Source: Pseudomonadota bacterium (GTDB lineage: Bacteria; Pseudomonadota; Gammaproteobacteria; Burkholderiales; Burkholderiaceae). From it: a DNA stretch of 15,652 nt. The position numbers and the translations under genes were made by a program. The stretch is taken from NCBI GenBank assembly GCA_021783435.1, contig JAJXUC010000089.1, positions 1 to 15,652 of the forward strand, read 5' to 3'. A model generated the notes under the pieces. It saw only the letters and a program-made list of their open reading frames with translations. It was not told where the DNA came from and searched no databases. This document shows, in pieces, positions 1-9,885 of this stretch. Position 1 is the stretch's first letter, and the number at the start of each line of letters is the position of its first letter.

Positions 1-465
<465 letters not shown>

Positions 466-503
466 TCAGACACGCTGGGTCCACGCTGGAACCCGCCCAC
501 CCG

Positions 504-520
504 GCCTGCTTGCCGCAGGC
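504..520 (-). terminator. Small hairpin directly after the glycosyltransferase stop codon
   Basis: A perfect 6-bp stem (GCCTGC / GCAGGC, 5-nt loop) starts one base past the stop codon of the upstream gene. It sits in the 67-nt gap before tgt. No U-tract follows on the minus strand, so it may be a weak terminator, an mRNA 3'-end stabiliser, or chance in GC-rich DNA. Confidence 0.25.
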
Positions 521-1600
521 TCAGGCCAGGCGCGCGCGCAGCCGGCGCACGCGTCCGAGAAGCGTGGCGGGTGTCGCGATCTTGAACAGGGTACGCAAGG
601 TCTTGGCGTTGAACGTCCGGGACGCGAACAGGCTGCTCAGCAGAAGGCGCAGGGCTCGCCCGCGCTCGATCTCGGACAGGGCGTAGGCGGCGTCCAGGCT
701 CAGCGCGCCCAAATGGCGCCGGACCTCCCCGGCATCGTTCTTGCGCAGGTCCGGGTCGCGGCCGTGGATCCGGCGCGCGACGGCCAGGGAATCCAGCGGC
801 GTGCGCGGATCGGACGAAATCTGGGTGGATGAGCGCCGATAGCGCAGCAGCGGCCGGTCGATGAACCCGATCGGCCCGACGCGGGCGACCCGGACAAACC
901 ACTCCCACTCGCACACGATCTTGATGTCTGGATCGAACATCCCCGCGAGGTCGATGGCCTTGCGCCGAAACATCACGGTGGGCGGATGCACGAAATTGCC
1001 CAGCGCGAGCTGCGCGTAGACCCGCCCCTGGTAGACCGGCACGGTGGTCGGCCGGGCGGCGCCAGGCAGGCAATCCGAGATCTCCAGGGTTCCATGCTCC
1101 GGGTAGCGCGCAGCGGGTCCTCCATGCACCGCATGGCAACGCGCGTAGTACTGGCCGCAATACGAGGTCCCTAGCGACCCCTGGGCGTCGAAGCCGCTGA
1201 AATCGGAGCTGCACAGCAGGACGTCGGGGTGCTCTTGCAGATACTTGAGCTGTACCGCAATGCGCTCGGGCTCGCACAGATCGTCGGCGTCGAGCAAGGC
1301 GATGAAGTCGCCTCGTGCCGCCGCCAGTCCGGCGTTGCGGGTCGCGGCGATGCCCGCATTGCGTTGGTGAATGGGCCGAATGGCGGCGCCGAATCCCTGC
1401 ATGAGCTGCCATGTGTCATCGGTGGAGCCGTCGTCCACCACCACGATCTCGAGATTGCGATGGGTCTGCGCCAAAACGCTGCGCAGGGTCTCGCCCAGCG
1501 TGGCCTGCGCGTTGTAGGCGGGGATGACCACGCTCACGAGCGTGCCAGCAGGCGACGGATTCTCAGGCATCTGGGTCTGCTCCAGTGGCGGTTGGTTCAT
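521..1600 (-). CDS. Glycosyltransferase family 2 (GT-A fold), 359 aa
   Basis: A predicted inverting family 2 glycosyltransferase that would move a sugar from a nucleotide-sugar to a growing glycan at the cytoplasmic face of the membrane. The N-terminal GT-A core shows SVVIPAYNAQATLGETLRSV (residues 23-42), VVVDDGSTDDTW (53-64), NAGIAATRNAGLAAARGDFI (81-100) and the metal-binding LLDADD (102-107). EWEWF (231-235) stands where the acidic catalytic base region is expected. The C-terminal ~100 residues are basic, with no clear membrane helix. The ATG at 1600 overlaps the stop of the preceding acyltransferase gene as ATGA, so translation is probably coupled. An internal ATG at 1570 with a GGAG sequence upstream is a possible alternative start. 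The reading frame continues open upstream of 1600, but that part only shadows the acyltransferase gene in another frame. The sugar donor and acceptor cannot be read from the sequence. Confidence 0.9.
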   Translation of the reverse strand: MNQPPLEQTQMPENPSPAGTLVSVVIPAYNAQATLGETLRSVLAQTHRNLEIVVVDDGSTDDTWQLMQGFGAAIRPIHQRNAGIAATRNAGLAAARGDFIALLDADDLCEPERIAVQLKYLQEHPDVLLCSSDFSGFDAQGSLGTSYCGQYYARCHAVHGGPAARYPEHGTLEISDCLPGAARPTTVPVYQGRVYAQLALGNFVHPPTVMFRRKAIDLAGMFDPDIKIVCEWEWFVRVARVGPIGFIDRPLLRYRRSSTQISSDPRTPLDSLAVARRIHGRDPDLRKNDAGEVRRHLGALSLDAAYALSEIERGRALRLLLSSLFASRTFNAKTLRTLFKIATPATLLGRVRRLRARLA

Positions 1601-2745
1601 CCCGCCTCGACATCGGCCGTCTGGCGGCTTTCCGGTTGGCGCGCTCCATGTGATGGTTTGGTACGCGCATCCAGCCATTCCTTGCAGCGGTAAGCCCATG
1701 CCGTGATGCCGGGACGATAGGCTTTCACGCCGACGGTGCCGCGCGTTTGTTGGAAGAAATGCCGCTTGTGGTCGTAATCGCCCTTGAGCATGTCGAAGGT
1801 CGTGCAGCCTTCGAGGATCGCGCTCTCGATGGCATAGCCGAGCAGCAGTTCGCCAGGGCTCAGCGGGGCCACGCTGGGGTCGAATCCGCTCTGGAAATAG
1901 TAGAAACTGCCGCCCAGCCTGTAACCGTAGAGCATGGCCACGCTGCGCCCGCCGAGTTCCAATTCCAGCAGGCGCAGGCGCCCGCGCGCCAGCAAGGCGT
2001 GCATCAACTCCCGGTGGAATCCGAGATATTCGGGCGTCGTGAAACTGGGATGGTCGGTCCGCCCAGCCCAGCGCAGACGATGCAGTTCGGCCAGGCGATC
2101 GAAGGCCGCATCGAGCGGAGCCCCCTCGTTCCAACAGCTGATGCAGCGCGCGCCATCCAACTGTTCGAACTTGCGTCTTTTGCGCCGGACGACTTCGCGG
2201 CGATTGCTCGTCAACCCGGCCAGAAACGCATTCCAAGTCGCCGGCAGGCTCCCGTATGTGATGCGCGACGGCTCACCCACCCGCAACCAGGCGGCATTGC
2301 GCCTCGACGCGTCGATCAGCGCCGTGGTGAAGGGCGCGTCGGGTTGCAGGTCGTTGAAGTCCAGCACACCCCAGCCGGCCAGATGCTGGATCACATGGTC
2401 GGCGAGTGCCGTTGCGACGGGCTCCATGCGCGCCGCGTGCAGCAGAGGATCGAGATCATCCGGCGCGGTGTCGCCTCCGGCTCCGATCTGCCGCAGCTTG
2501 CGGACCGGCAGAACCCCGCGCAGCCGGCGTTTTTCGATATACAGCGGCAACAATCCAAGGAGCTTTCCGCCGTCCCAGGCCGCCAGAATGCACAACTGCC
2601 TGGCCTGGCCATAGTGCCTCCACCACAAGCGCTGCCACTCCCAGGTCAGAAAGATGCTGGTGGTCGGACAGGCCGCTTCCAGTTCGCGCCAGTGATCCTG
2701 GAGAGCGTCGAATTGCGCAACGGTCGTGATGGCTTCGATACGCAT
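1597..2745 (-). CDS. CelD/FemAB-like GNAT-fold acyltransferase, 382 aa
   Basis: A member of the BioF2-like/CelD acetyltransferase group (Acetyltransf_6 type), proteins of two GNAT-like halves that often sit in polysaccharide loci and are thought to acylate glycans or sugar-linked substrates. Seen here: SIFLTWEWQRLWWRHYG (residues 30-46, a typical N-terminal signature), a basic stretch NRREVVRRKRRKFEQL (181-196), the C-terminal core LRLLELELGGRSVAMLYGYR (257-276), FYYFQSGFDP (281-290) and FDMLKGDYDHKRHF (317-330), a hallmark of this family. There is no signal peptide or membrane helix, so it should be cytoplasmic. It overlaps the following glycosyltransferase by 4 bp (ATGA), so the two are an operon. 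The ATG at 2745 has no strong ribosome-binding site upstream. The exact donor and acceptor are unknown, and only the family is assigned with confidence. Confidence 0.85.
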   Translation of the reverse strand: MRIEAITTVAQFDALQDHWRELEAACPTTSIFLTWEWQRLWWRHYGQARQLCILAAWDGGKLLGLLPLYIEKRRLRGVLPVRKLRQIGAGGDTAPDDLDPLLHAARMEPVATALADHVIQHLAGWGVLDFNDLQPDAPFTTALIDASRRNAAWLRVGEPSRITYGSLPATWNAFLAGLTSNRREVVRRKRRKFEQLDGARCISCWNEGAPLDAAFDRLAELHRLRWAGRTDHPSFTTPEYLGFHRELMHALLARGRLRLLELELGGRSVAMLYGYRLGGSFYYFQSGFDPSVAPLSPGELLLGYAIESAILEGCTTFDMLKGDYDHKRHFFQQTRGTVGVKAYRPGITAWAYRCKEWLDARTKPSHGARQPESRQTADVEAG

Positions 2746-3146
2746 GGGATGACGGCGGGCCTATGGCGAACTTGCCTCAAGAACACACGGGCGATGCGGC
2801 TTGATCTCGGGAATCTAGGGTTCATTGGCTACCGGAAGTAACTTAATGAGAAAAGATATGACGCGCCACCCCCTGCATCAGGGACGCATCGGAGAATTCA
2901 CAGGACGGTGCATACAGGCAATGGGGATGTCCACCGGGTCACGCACAGCGGCTCGAGCTCGCCAAGAGCGATCTCTCTCATCCGCGCGCGCCATGGGAAA
3001 GGTGCGCGCCACTTGACACCACCGCCCCGGTCGTGAGCGTCTCAAGCGTCGGCGGCAACAGGCGAGCGTGTAGCCGCGCTGGACATCTCTGTGCACGAGT
3101 CCCGACTGTTCTCAAAAACAGTCAGGAGTCATGCGGGACCTGACAC
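2746..3146. other. 400-bp stretch with no recognisable gene
   Basis: This gap separates two minus-strand glycan gene groups. Short open frames occur on both strands (for example 2825-3016 plus and 2878-3096 minus), but their arginine-rich translations resemble no family and lack ribosome-binding sites. A small AT-rich patch at 2840-2860 could hold a promoter for the acyltransferase-glycosyltransferase pair, although no convincing -35/-10 pair was found. An imperfect inverted repeat lies at 3097-3130. The stretch may be a decayed gene or the trace of an insertion. Confidence 0.6.
3097..3130. repeat. Imperfect 14-bp inverted repeat with 6-nt loop
   Basis: The arms 3097-3110 (ending GACTGTT) and 3117-3130 (starting AACAGTC) pair at 12 of 14 positions, with the inner 7 bp perfect, around the loop CTCAAA. 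It lies 17 bp past the stop of the glycosyltransferase at 3147-4133. No T-run follows on either strand, so it is not a classical terminator. It could be a regulatory hairpin or the end of a vanished mobile element. Confidence 0.5.
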
Positions 3147-4133
3147 TTAATTCTGACGAGTCGCTTTATCCTGAAAAATTAGGCTGCGAATAAATAAGAT
3201 GAGCACATAGATCAACCACTTGAGGGTGAACCGATACGCCAATGCGGCAGCGGCCCATGTTAATGCCCGTTTAGGCCCCCATGCCTCCTCGGCAGAACGC
3301 GCCAGATCGCGACAATCCGTGGCGGCCCAATGGCGTGCATAGCGATAGGCCTCTTGTGTCCTGCAAGTACAAATCAAGTCATTGGCTATCGCCATGCCAA
3401 TGAGCATCTTGTTCATGCCGGCGAGGCTTGACATGTTCAAATTTTTCTTGCGATCCGGCCTATTATGAACGGCTACAACTCGATCCAGAAAACATATTTT
3501 TCTCGCCGCATCGGCCGCGCGCACATACAGGTCCATATCTTCCCCGTATCCAAGCTTGGGGTTGAACCCTCCAAGACACTGCAGGAAATCACGCCTGAAC
3601 ACACAGACATTCATTTGTGTTGTCACAATATCAACGGCGAGGCAATCCGCCCTGCTGAGTTCGTAAAACTCATCGTCTGCCTGCGGTCGGCCCCGCAAAC
3701 GCAGACGCAGGGCCGGCTGCCAATGCTCTCGCACGCATTGGCCGTTAAACCAGGCCTGCTGGTCAGCGAACAGGAAGTCGAGCTCCGGACAACGCTCGAA
3801 GGCTCGTGCCGCCCTGCTTAAATACTGGGGATCGGACCAACGGTCATCGTCGTCCAGAAAGGCGATGATCTCGCCGCAAGCGGCCGCAATGCCAGCATTG
3901 CGGCCGACAGGCACACCATTCCCTCCGGGATTCCCTGGCGGTAAGAGCAAATAAGTCACCTTGATACCCGCGGCCTGCGCAATATCGGCATTGGCTGCTT
4001 GGTGCCCGGATTCAGAGGCGTCGTCAACCATCAAAACTTCAAAGTCCGAATAATCTTGATGCAAAACCGAGTCGAGCGCGGTTTTGACAAGGTGAGCGCG
4101 GTTTCGCGTCGGAATGATGACGGAGATTTTCAT
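3147..4133 (-). CDS. Glycosyltransferase family 2 with C-terminal hydrophobic helix, 328 aa
   Basis: A predicted GT-A fold glycosyltransferase. Motifs: MKISVIIPTRNRAHLVKTAL (residues 1-20), VLMVDDAS (33-40), VGRNAGIAAACGEIIAFLDDDD (76-97, with the DxD-type metal site at 94-97), and GYGEDMDLYVRA (195-206), where Glu198/Asp199 are in the position of the catalytic base. A hydrophobic segment at about 301-320 near the C-terminus probably anchors the enzyme to the inner membrane and is followed by a short charged tail. The gene begins 69 bp after the ATP-grasp/phosphatase gene on the same strand, so co-transcription is likely. Codon use is visibly more AT-rich than in queA, katG or gabT nearby, which suggests acquisition from elsewhere. 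It is not a close copy of the other glycosyltransferase in the window. The substrate is unknown. Confidence 0.9.
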   Translation of the reverse strand: MKISVIIPTRNRAHLVKTALDSVLHQDYSDFEVLMVDDASESGHQAANADIAQAAGIKVTYLLLPPGNPGGNGVPVGRNAGIAAACGEIIAFLDDDDRWSDPQYLSRAARAFERCPELDFLFADQQAWFNGQCVREHWQPALRLRLRGRPQADDEFYELSRADCLAVDIVTTQMNVCVFRRDFLQCLGGFNPKLGYGEDMDLYVRAADAARKICFLDRVVAVHNRPDRKKNLNMSSLAGMNKMLIGMAIANDLICTCRTQEAYRYARHWAATDCRDLARSAEEAWGPKRALTWAAAALAYRFTLKWLIYVLILFIRSLIFQDKATRQN

Positions 4134-4202
4134 ATCAGGCCCAAAATTCTAAACTCGCACTCCATGCTTGATGTTTGCAAATCCATCACGACGCGGGCCT
4201 TG

Positions 4203-5999
4203 TCACCGCGAGACAAAAGCCGCTGACACCAGGGCATCGCTATGAATCAGCCCATCGATGGCCTTGCTCAACTCCTGCAGGACTTGACGTGTTTGCTCGT
4301 AATTCAGGTTATATGGATCCGGAATTTCCAGGCGATTGGATGGTGAAAATAAACCCAGCAATGTCGTGCGCGCCAAAGCGTGCGGAAACTGTTGTTTGAA
4401 TCGGCCCAAATTCTCGAGATCCATGGCCAAGATCAACTCCGCGCGGTCGACGTGTTCAGGAGTCAGCACCTGCGAACGCCATTGGGCCAGATCCACGCCG
4501 AATTCCCGCGCAGCCACCACCAAGTGTGGCGGGCTCGAGCGTCCTGATTTCGGATGAAAACCCGTGCTCTCCACTTCAACGCCAGGAAGGCGGGACGTGG
4601 CCAGCATCTCGGCGAAAGGGCTACGACAAATGTTTCCGTAGCAGAGAAAGAGCACCCGCCGAACGGGCGCCTCTCGACGGCGAATACCGTCGATGACAGC
4701 GCGATGATGGAGGCTGAGACGTGCGGCCTGGAAGCGCCTGAGCAGCCGCGAGACGACAGCTTTGGCGAGCATGCGCATGAGTGCCGTTGTTTCAGTCCCT
4801 GCAACGGCGGGGTCGTCCAAGCGCCAGCCATCCCAGCGTTCACGACCGCTGAACACGCTGAGCCAGCCGAGCGCGGCACGTAATGGCGACTCCGTGAGCA
4901 ACAACGGGTCGCTGCGATCCGCGCGCAGATCGGCGGCAAGCCAACGCAAGTCTTCCGTGGCATTGCGCGCCCGCATGCCGACTTTCCATGATCGCTCGGG
5001 TTTGGGGACACCGCCCATCGCCATTTCAAACATGGCGACGGGCATGTTCACCCCGGCGACTAGCGTTAACGGCAGGGAACCCCATAAACGTGGGTTGATT
5101 TCCATCAGGCATAAACGGCCATCCGGCGCGCGTCTCCACTCGACCATGGCCACGCCGTGCCAGCGCAAGGACCGCAGAAGGCGGTGGGTCAACTCCAAAA
5201 GCTCCGGATCAGGAGGCGCCGCGCGACGCAGGGTGCTGGCTCCGCCCTGCAATGGATACTCGTGCAGGCGCTCATGGATGAATTCCAGCAAGGGCTCGCC
5301 ATTCCGATAGAGCACTTCAACCCCGACGCCACGCCCAGGCACCCATTCTTGTTCCTGGACGCCCGTATACGGCAGCCAGGCCGAGTAGGTGGCATCGCGC
5401 GTTTTGGCATCCCGCGCCACGACAACGGCGATGGTCTCCAGCCTGTCCGCAACGATGACTTTGCTGCGTAGAGGCTTCAACACGCAAGGAAAACCGAGGA
5501 CAAGGGGCGGCGTGTCGCCCTGATCGATGCGCCGCGAAAAGGGGATGTTGATGCCCAGGGTGCGTGCCAGCTCGCACGTCCTGTCCTTGTCCAATGCGAT
5601 GTCGATCGACGCATTACTGGCGATCAGTGCCTTTTGGCGCAATGGGTGGGATTCCGGCAGCATGCGCAACCAGCGCAATGAACCCTCGGTCGCCGGCACG
5701 ACAAGCGCGTAGGCATATGCGACATCCAATTCCAGCAGCCAGGCGAGGGCCTGCTCCGCCGGCTCGTAGGACGGCTGCAGATGCGAGGCATGGCACCAGC
5801 GGGAACGCTCGGTCAGAGCGCCTGTCTTGCGCAGCCCCGCATGCACCTTGGCCCCAGCTGCCCCCAGGGACTGCACACAGGCCAGCCCGGCGCGGCTGTC
5901 GGCATCCAGCACGAGAACGGTTGCCTGTCCGGCGGCCTTCCGGGTTTGCGAACGATCGTTGCCATTCTGCTGTTGTGGGGCCTGCCAGATCATTGTCAT
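4203..5999 (-). CDS. ATP-grasp ligase fused to a low-molecular-weight protein tyrosine phosphatase, 598 aa
   Basis: Two enzymes in one chain. Residues ~27-410 form an ATP-grasp protein of the carboxylate-amine ligase type: a Rossmann-like start VLVLDADSRAGLACVQSLG (28-46), FPCVLKPLRSK (170-180) with the nucleotide-binding Lys175, QGGAS (251-255), and the metal-binding LMEINPRLWGS (298-308) with Glu300 and Asn302. After a basic linker, residues ~447-598 are a complete LMW tyrosine phosphatase: RVLFLCYGNICRSPF (448-462) holds the CX5R loop (Cys453, Arg459), and DPYN (561-564) supplies the general-acid Asp561. LMW phosphatases such as Wzb act on polysaccharide tyrosine kinases. ATP-grasp ligases join carboxylates to amines. 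That this protein modifies a glycan or its precursor and couples this to phosphorylation is inference from the adjacent glycosyltransferases. No membrane segment or signal peptide is seen. The reading frame is continuous across the junction. The start at 5999 has a second ATG two codons later and no strong ribosome-binding site. Confidence 0.88.
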   Translation of the reverse strand: MTMIWQAPQQQNGNDRSQTRKAAGQATVLVLDADSRAGLACVQSLGAAGAKVHAGLRKTGALTERSRWCHASHLQPSYEPAEQALAWLLELDVAYAYALVVPATEGSLRWLRMLPESHPLRQKALIASNASIDIALDKDRTCELARTLGINIPFSRRIDQGDTPPLVLGFPCVLKPLRSKVIVADRLETIAVVVARDAKTRDATYSAWLPYTGVQEQEWVPGRGVGVEVLYRNGEPLLEFIHERLHEYPLQGGASTLRRAAPPDPELLELTHRLLRSLRWHGVAMVEWRRAPDGRLCLMEINPRLWGSLPLTLVAGVNMPVAMFEMAMGGVPKPERSWKVGMRARNATEDLRWLAADLRADRSDPLLLTESPLRAALGWLSVFSGRERWDGWRLDDPAVAGTETTALMRMLAKAVVSRLLRRFQAARLSLHHRAVIDGIRRREAPVRRVLFLCYGNICRSPFAEMLATSRLPGVEVESTGFHPKSGRSSPPHLVVAAREFGVDLAQWRSQVLTPEHVDRAELILAMDLENLGRFKQQFPHALARTTLLGLFSPSNRLEIPDPYNLNYEQTRQVLQELSKAIDGLIHSDALVSAAFVSR

Positions 6000-6181
6000 T
6001 CGGCTAGCTTTAATCGGCGACCCTGCGACGCGGAATCTGCCAGAGGGCGCAACGCCACGAAGGGCGCAGGAATCTCGAACCGGCTCAAGCCGGCGCTCGA
6101 ACGGGGATCATCCCGCGTTTGCTACGCGTGTCACGTCCCCGTGTGTGCAGTGCCAAAACATACGGGAATACCGATAACCGC

Positions 6182-6203
6182 GCGCCCCTTGAATCGGGGG
6201 CGC
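6182..6203 (-). terminator. GC-rich hairpin downstream of queA
   Basis: A perfect 7-bp stem (GCGCCCC / GGGGCGC) with an 8-nt loop lies 15 nt past the queA stop. No U-run follows on the minus strand, so its power as an intrinsic terminator is doubtful. It may reduce but not abolish readthrough into the ATP-grasp gene. A second small stem, CCGGC-TCAA-GCCGG at 6080-6093, occurs in the same 218-bp gap. Confidence 0.35.
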
Positions 6204-6217
6204 CCACGTCACCCGCA

Positions 6218-7312
6218 TCACGCCAGGGCTAGAAGCATCGCATCCCCATAGCTGAAGAACCGGTAGCGTTCGGCGATGGCGTGGGCGTAGGCGGCGCGGA
6301 TGGTTTCGGTGCCGGCGAAGGCCGACACCAGCATCAGCAGCGTGGACCTGGGCAGATGGAAGTTGGTGATCAGCAGGTCCACCAGGGCGAAGCGATGGCC
6401 GGGGGTGATGAAGATGTCGGTCTCGCCCCGCAGCGTGGGCCAGTTGTCCTCCATCTGCGCGCCCATGTCCAGACGCCGCGCGACGGTTTCCAGCGTGCGC
6501 ACGGTGGTGGTGCCCACCGCAAGCACGCGTCCGCCGCGCGCGCGGGCGCGGGCGATGGCGGCAAGGGTCTCGCCTGGCACCTCGAAACGCTCGCTGTGCA
6601 TGCGGTGCCGGGCGATGTCGGCCACCTTCACCGGCTGGAAGGTGCCGGCCCCCACGTGCAGCGTGACATGGGCGCGCGTCACGCCGCGCGCGTCCAGTGC
6701 GGCGAGCAAGGCTTCGTCGAAATGCAGCGCGGCCGTGGGGGCGGCCACCGAGCCTGGGGCGCGGGCGAACACGGTCTGGTAACGCCGCGCGTCGTCGGCG
6801 TCGTCGGCGTGGTGGATGTAGGGCGGCAGCGGCACATGGCCATGCGCGCGCATCAGGGCGTAGGGGTCTTCGCTCAGGCGCAGGCGGAACAGGGCGCCGT
6901 CGGCGTCGGGCCAGCGCCCGAGCACTTCGGCATGAAAGCCTCCCTGCATGTCGAGTACCGTGCCGGCGGCGGGTTTCTTGCTCGCCCGCATGTGGGCGAG
7001 CACTTCGTTGCCGTCCAGCACGCGCTCGACCAGAAGTTCCACCGCCCCGCCCGAAGGCTTGGCGCCGAACAGGCGGGCCTTGATCACCTGGGTGTCGTTG
7101 AACACCAGCAGGTCGCCGGGCTGCAGCAGCTCGGGCAGATCGCGAAACACGCGGTCAGTCGGCGGATGGCTGCGGGCGTCCAGCAGCCGGCTGGCGCTGC
7201 GCTCGGCTGCCGGGTGCTGGGCGATCAGCTCGGGGGGAAGGTGGAAATCGAAGTCGGCCAGGCGCAGGCCGCCGCCGGAGGGGGTGTCGGACATGGTGTG
7301 GTCAAGGGTCAT
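6218..7312 (-). CDS. queA: S-adenosylmethionine:tRNA ribosyltransferase-isomerase (QueA), 364 aa
   Basis: QueA transfers and isomerises the ribosyl part of AdoMet onto preQ1 in tRNA to give epoxyqueuosine. Seen: [19 protein letters not shown] near the N-terminus (the family normally starts with a similar VxDFxFxLPxxLIAxxP), then [62 protein letters not shown] and FITPGHRF...[20 protein letters not shown], in the correct order and essentially full length. The frame extends to a TTG at 7360, but conserved sequence begins only about 28 residues later. The ATG at 7312 is preferred, and one at 7294 (358 aa) is also possible. Neither has a clear Shine-Dalgarno. The gene is divergent from katG across ~180 bp and is separated from tgt by the glycan cassette. 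Confidence 0.95.
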   Translation of the reverse strand: MTLDHTMSDTPSGGGLRLADFDFHLPPELIAQHPAAERSASRLLDARSHPPTDRVFRDLPELLQPGDLLVFNDTQVIKARLFGAKPSGGAVELLVERVLDGNEVLAHMRASKKPAAGTVLDMQGGFHAEVLGRWPDADGALFRLRLSEDPYALMRAHGHVPLPPYIHHADDADDARRYQTVFARAPGSVAAPTAALHFDEALLAALDARGVTRAHVTLHVGAGTFQPVKVADIARHRMHSERFEVPGETLAAIARARARGGRVLAVGTTTVRTLETVARRLDMGAQMEDNWPTLRGETDIFITPGHRFALVDLLITNFHLPRSTLLMLVSAFAGTETIRAAYAHAIAERYRFFSYGDAMLLALA

Positions 7313-7351
7313 GGGTCGGATTGTCGGACACGCTGGGAAAGGGCCGGAAGA

Positions 7352-7382
7352 TTTATTCAATCAATCGCATGAGAACTTTCAA
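7352..7382 (-). promoter_or_regulatory. Candidate sigma-70-like promoter for queA
   Basis: On the minus strand a TTGAAA box (7382-7377) is followed 19 nt later by AATAAA (7357-7352), about 40 nt upstream of the preferred queA ATG at 7312. The region is strikingly AT-rich compared with its surroundings. The spacing is long and the -10 is only 4/6, so this is tentative. If real, it rules out the TTG start at 7360. The same AT-rich patch may also contribute to katG expression on the other strand, but no OxyR-like palindrome could be recognised. Confidence 0.28.
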
Positions 7383-7475
7383 TTTTCAATTTCTAACTCC
7401 AAGGCCTACAGTTCCCCTTGCCGATTTCTGGCGCATTCGCACCAAGGATCCATCCGAGGCGGAATCAAACGACCT

Positions 7476-9670
<2,195 letters not shown>

Positions 9671-9704
9671 CATCGGCGCATGGCCATGAAGGACTTATCG
9701 GCTC

Positions 9705-9734
9705 GCCGCGGGCGCTCCCCGGATCGCCCGTGGC
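9705..9734 (+). other. Hairpin in the katG 3' untranslated region
   Basis: GCCGCGGGCG and CGCCCGTGGC form a 10-bp stem with one G-U pair and a 10-nt loop, 34 nt after the katG stop. There is no following T-run, so it is not the terminator. It may protect the katG mRNA 3' end or be part of a 3'-derived transcript ending at the terminator at 9832-9857. Confidence 0.4.
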
Positions 9735-9831
9735 AGCACGCGATGCTTCGACTTTTTGCCGCGATGGGCGTTGCCGCGTCTTGAGGGGCGCGGCCTGCGC
9801 CGTGCCGCGCGGGTATCAGGAACTGGACCTT

Positions 9832-9857
9832 GGCCGGGAGCGATCCCGGCCTTTTTT
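9832..9857 (+). terminator. Strong intrinsic terminator downstream of katG
   Basis: A perfect 8-bp stem, GGCCGGGA / TCCCGGCC with GCGA tetraloop, is followed directly by six T's. It is the best terminator in the window and is oriented for katG. It lies just before the end of the converging diguanylate cyclase gene. On the minus strand no U-run follows the stem, so it is probably one-way. Confidence 0.92.
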
Positions 9858-9885
9858 GTCTGCCCGCGCGCCAGGCGCCCTGTCC

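Noticed and set aside
521..2236. Glycosyltransferase read as a longer 571-residue protein
   Set aside because: The upstream 212 residues lie inside the acyltransferase gene in another frame and show no domain. The ATGA junction at 1600 gives the natural start.
2878..3096. Possible small minus-strand protein of 72 residues in the intergenic gap
   Set aside because: Arginine-rich with no domain, no ribosome-binding site and no support from neighbours; indistinguishable from chance coding.
3013..3146. A ~130-bp MITE bounded by TGTCA-like ends
   Set aside because: The supposed ends match at only about half of 13 positions in inverted orientation, and no target-site duplication was found.
6060..6140. 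Possible tRNA or tRNA fragment downstream of queA
   Set aside because: There are small stems, but no cloverleaf, T-loop consensus or CCA-like end could be assembled.
7313..7360. N-terminal extension of QueA from a TTG at 7360
   Set aside because: No ribosome-binding site and no conserved residues there; the AT-rich candidate promoter overlaps this segment.
7383..7475. OxyR or Fur-type operator upstream of katG
   Set aside because: I looked for the spaced ATAG/CTAT pattern and for a Fur-like palindrome and found no convincing match. AT-richness alone is not evidence.
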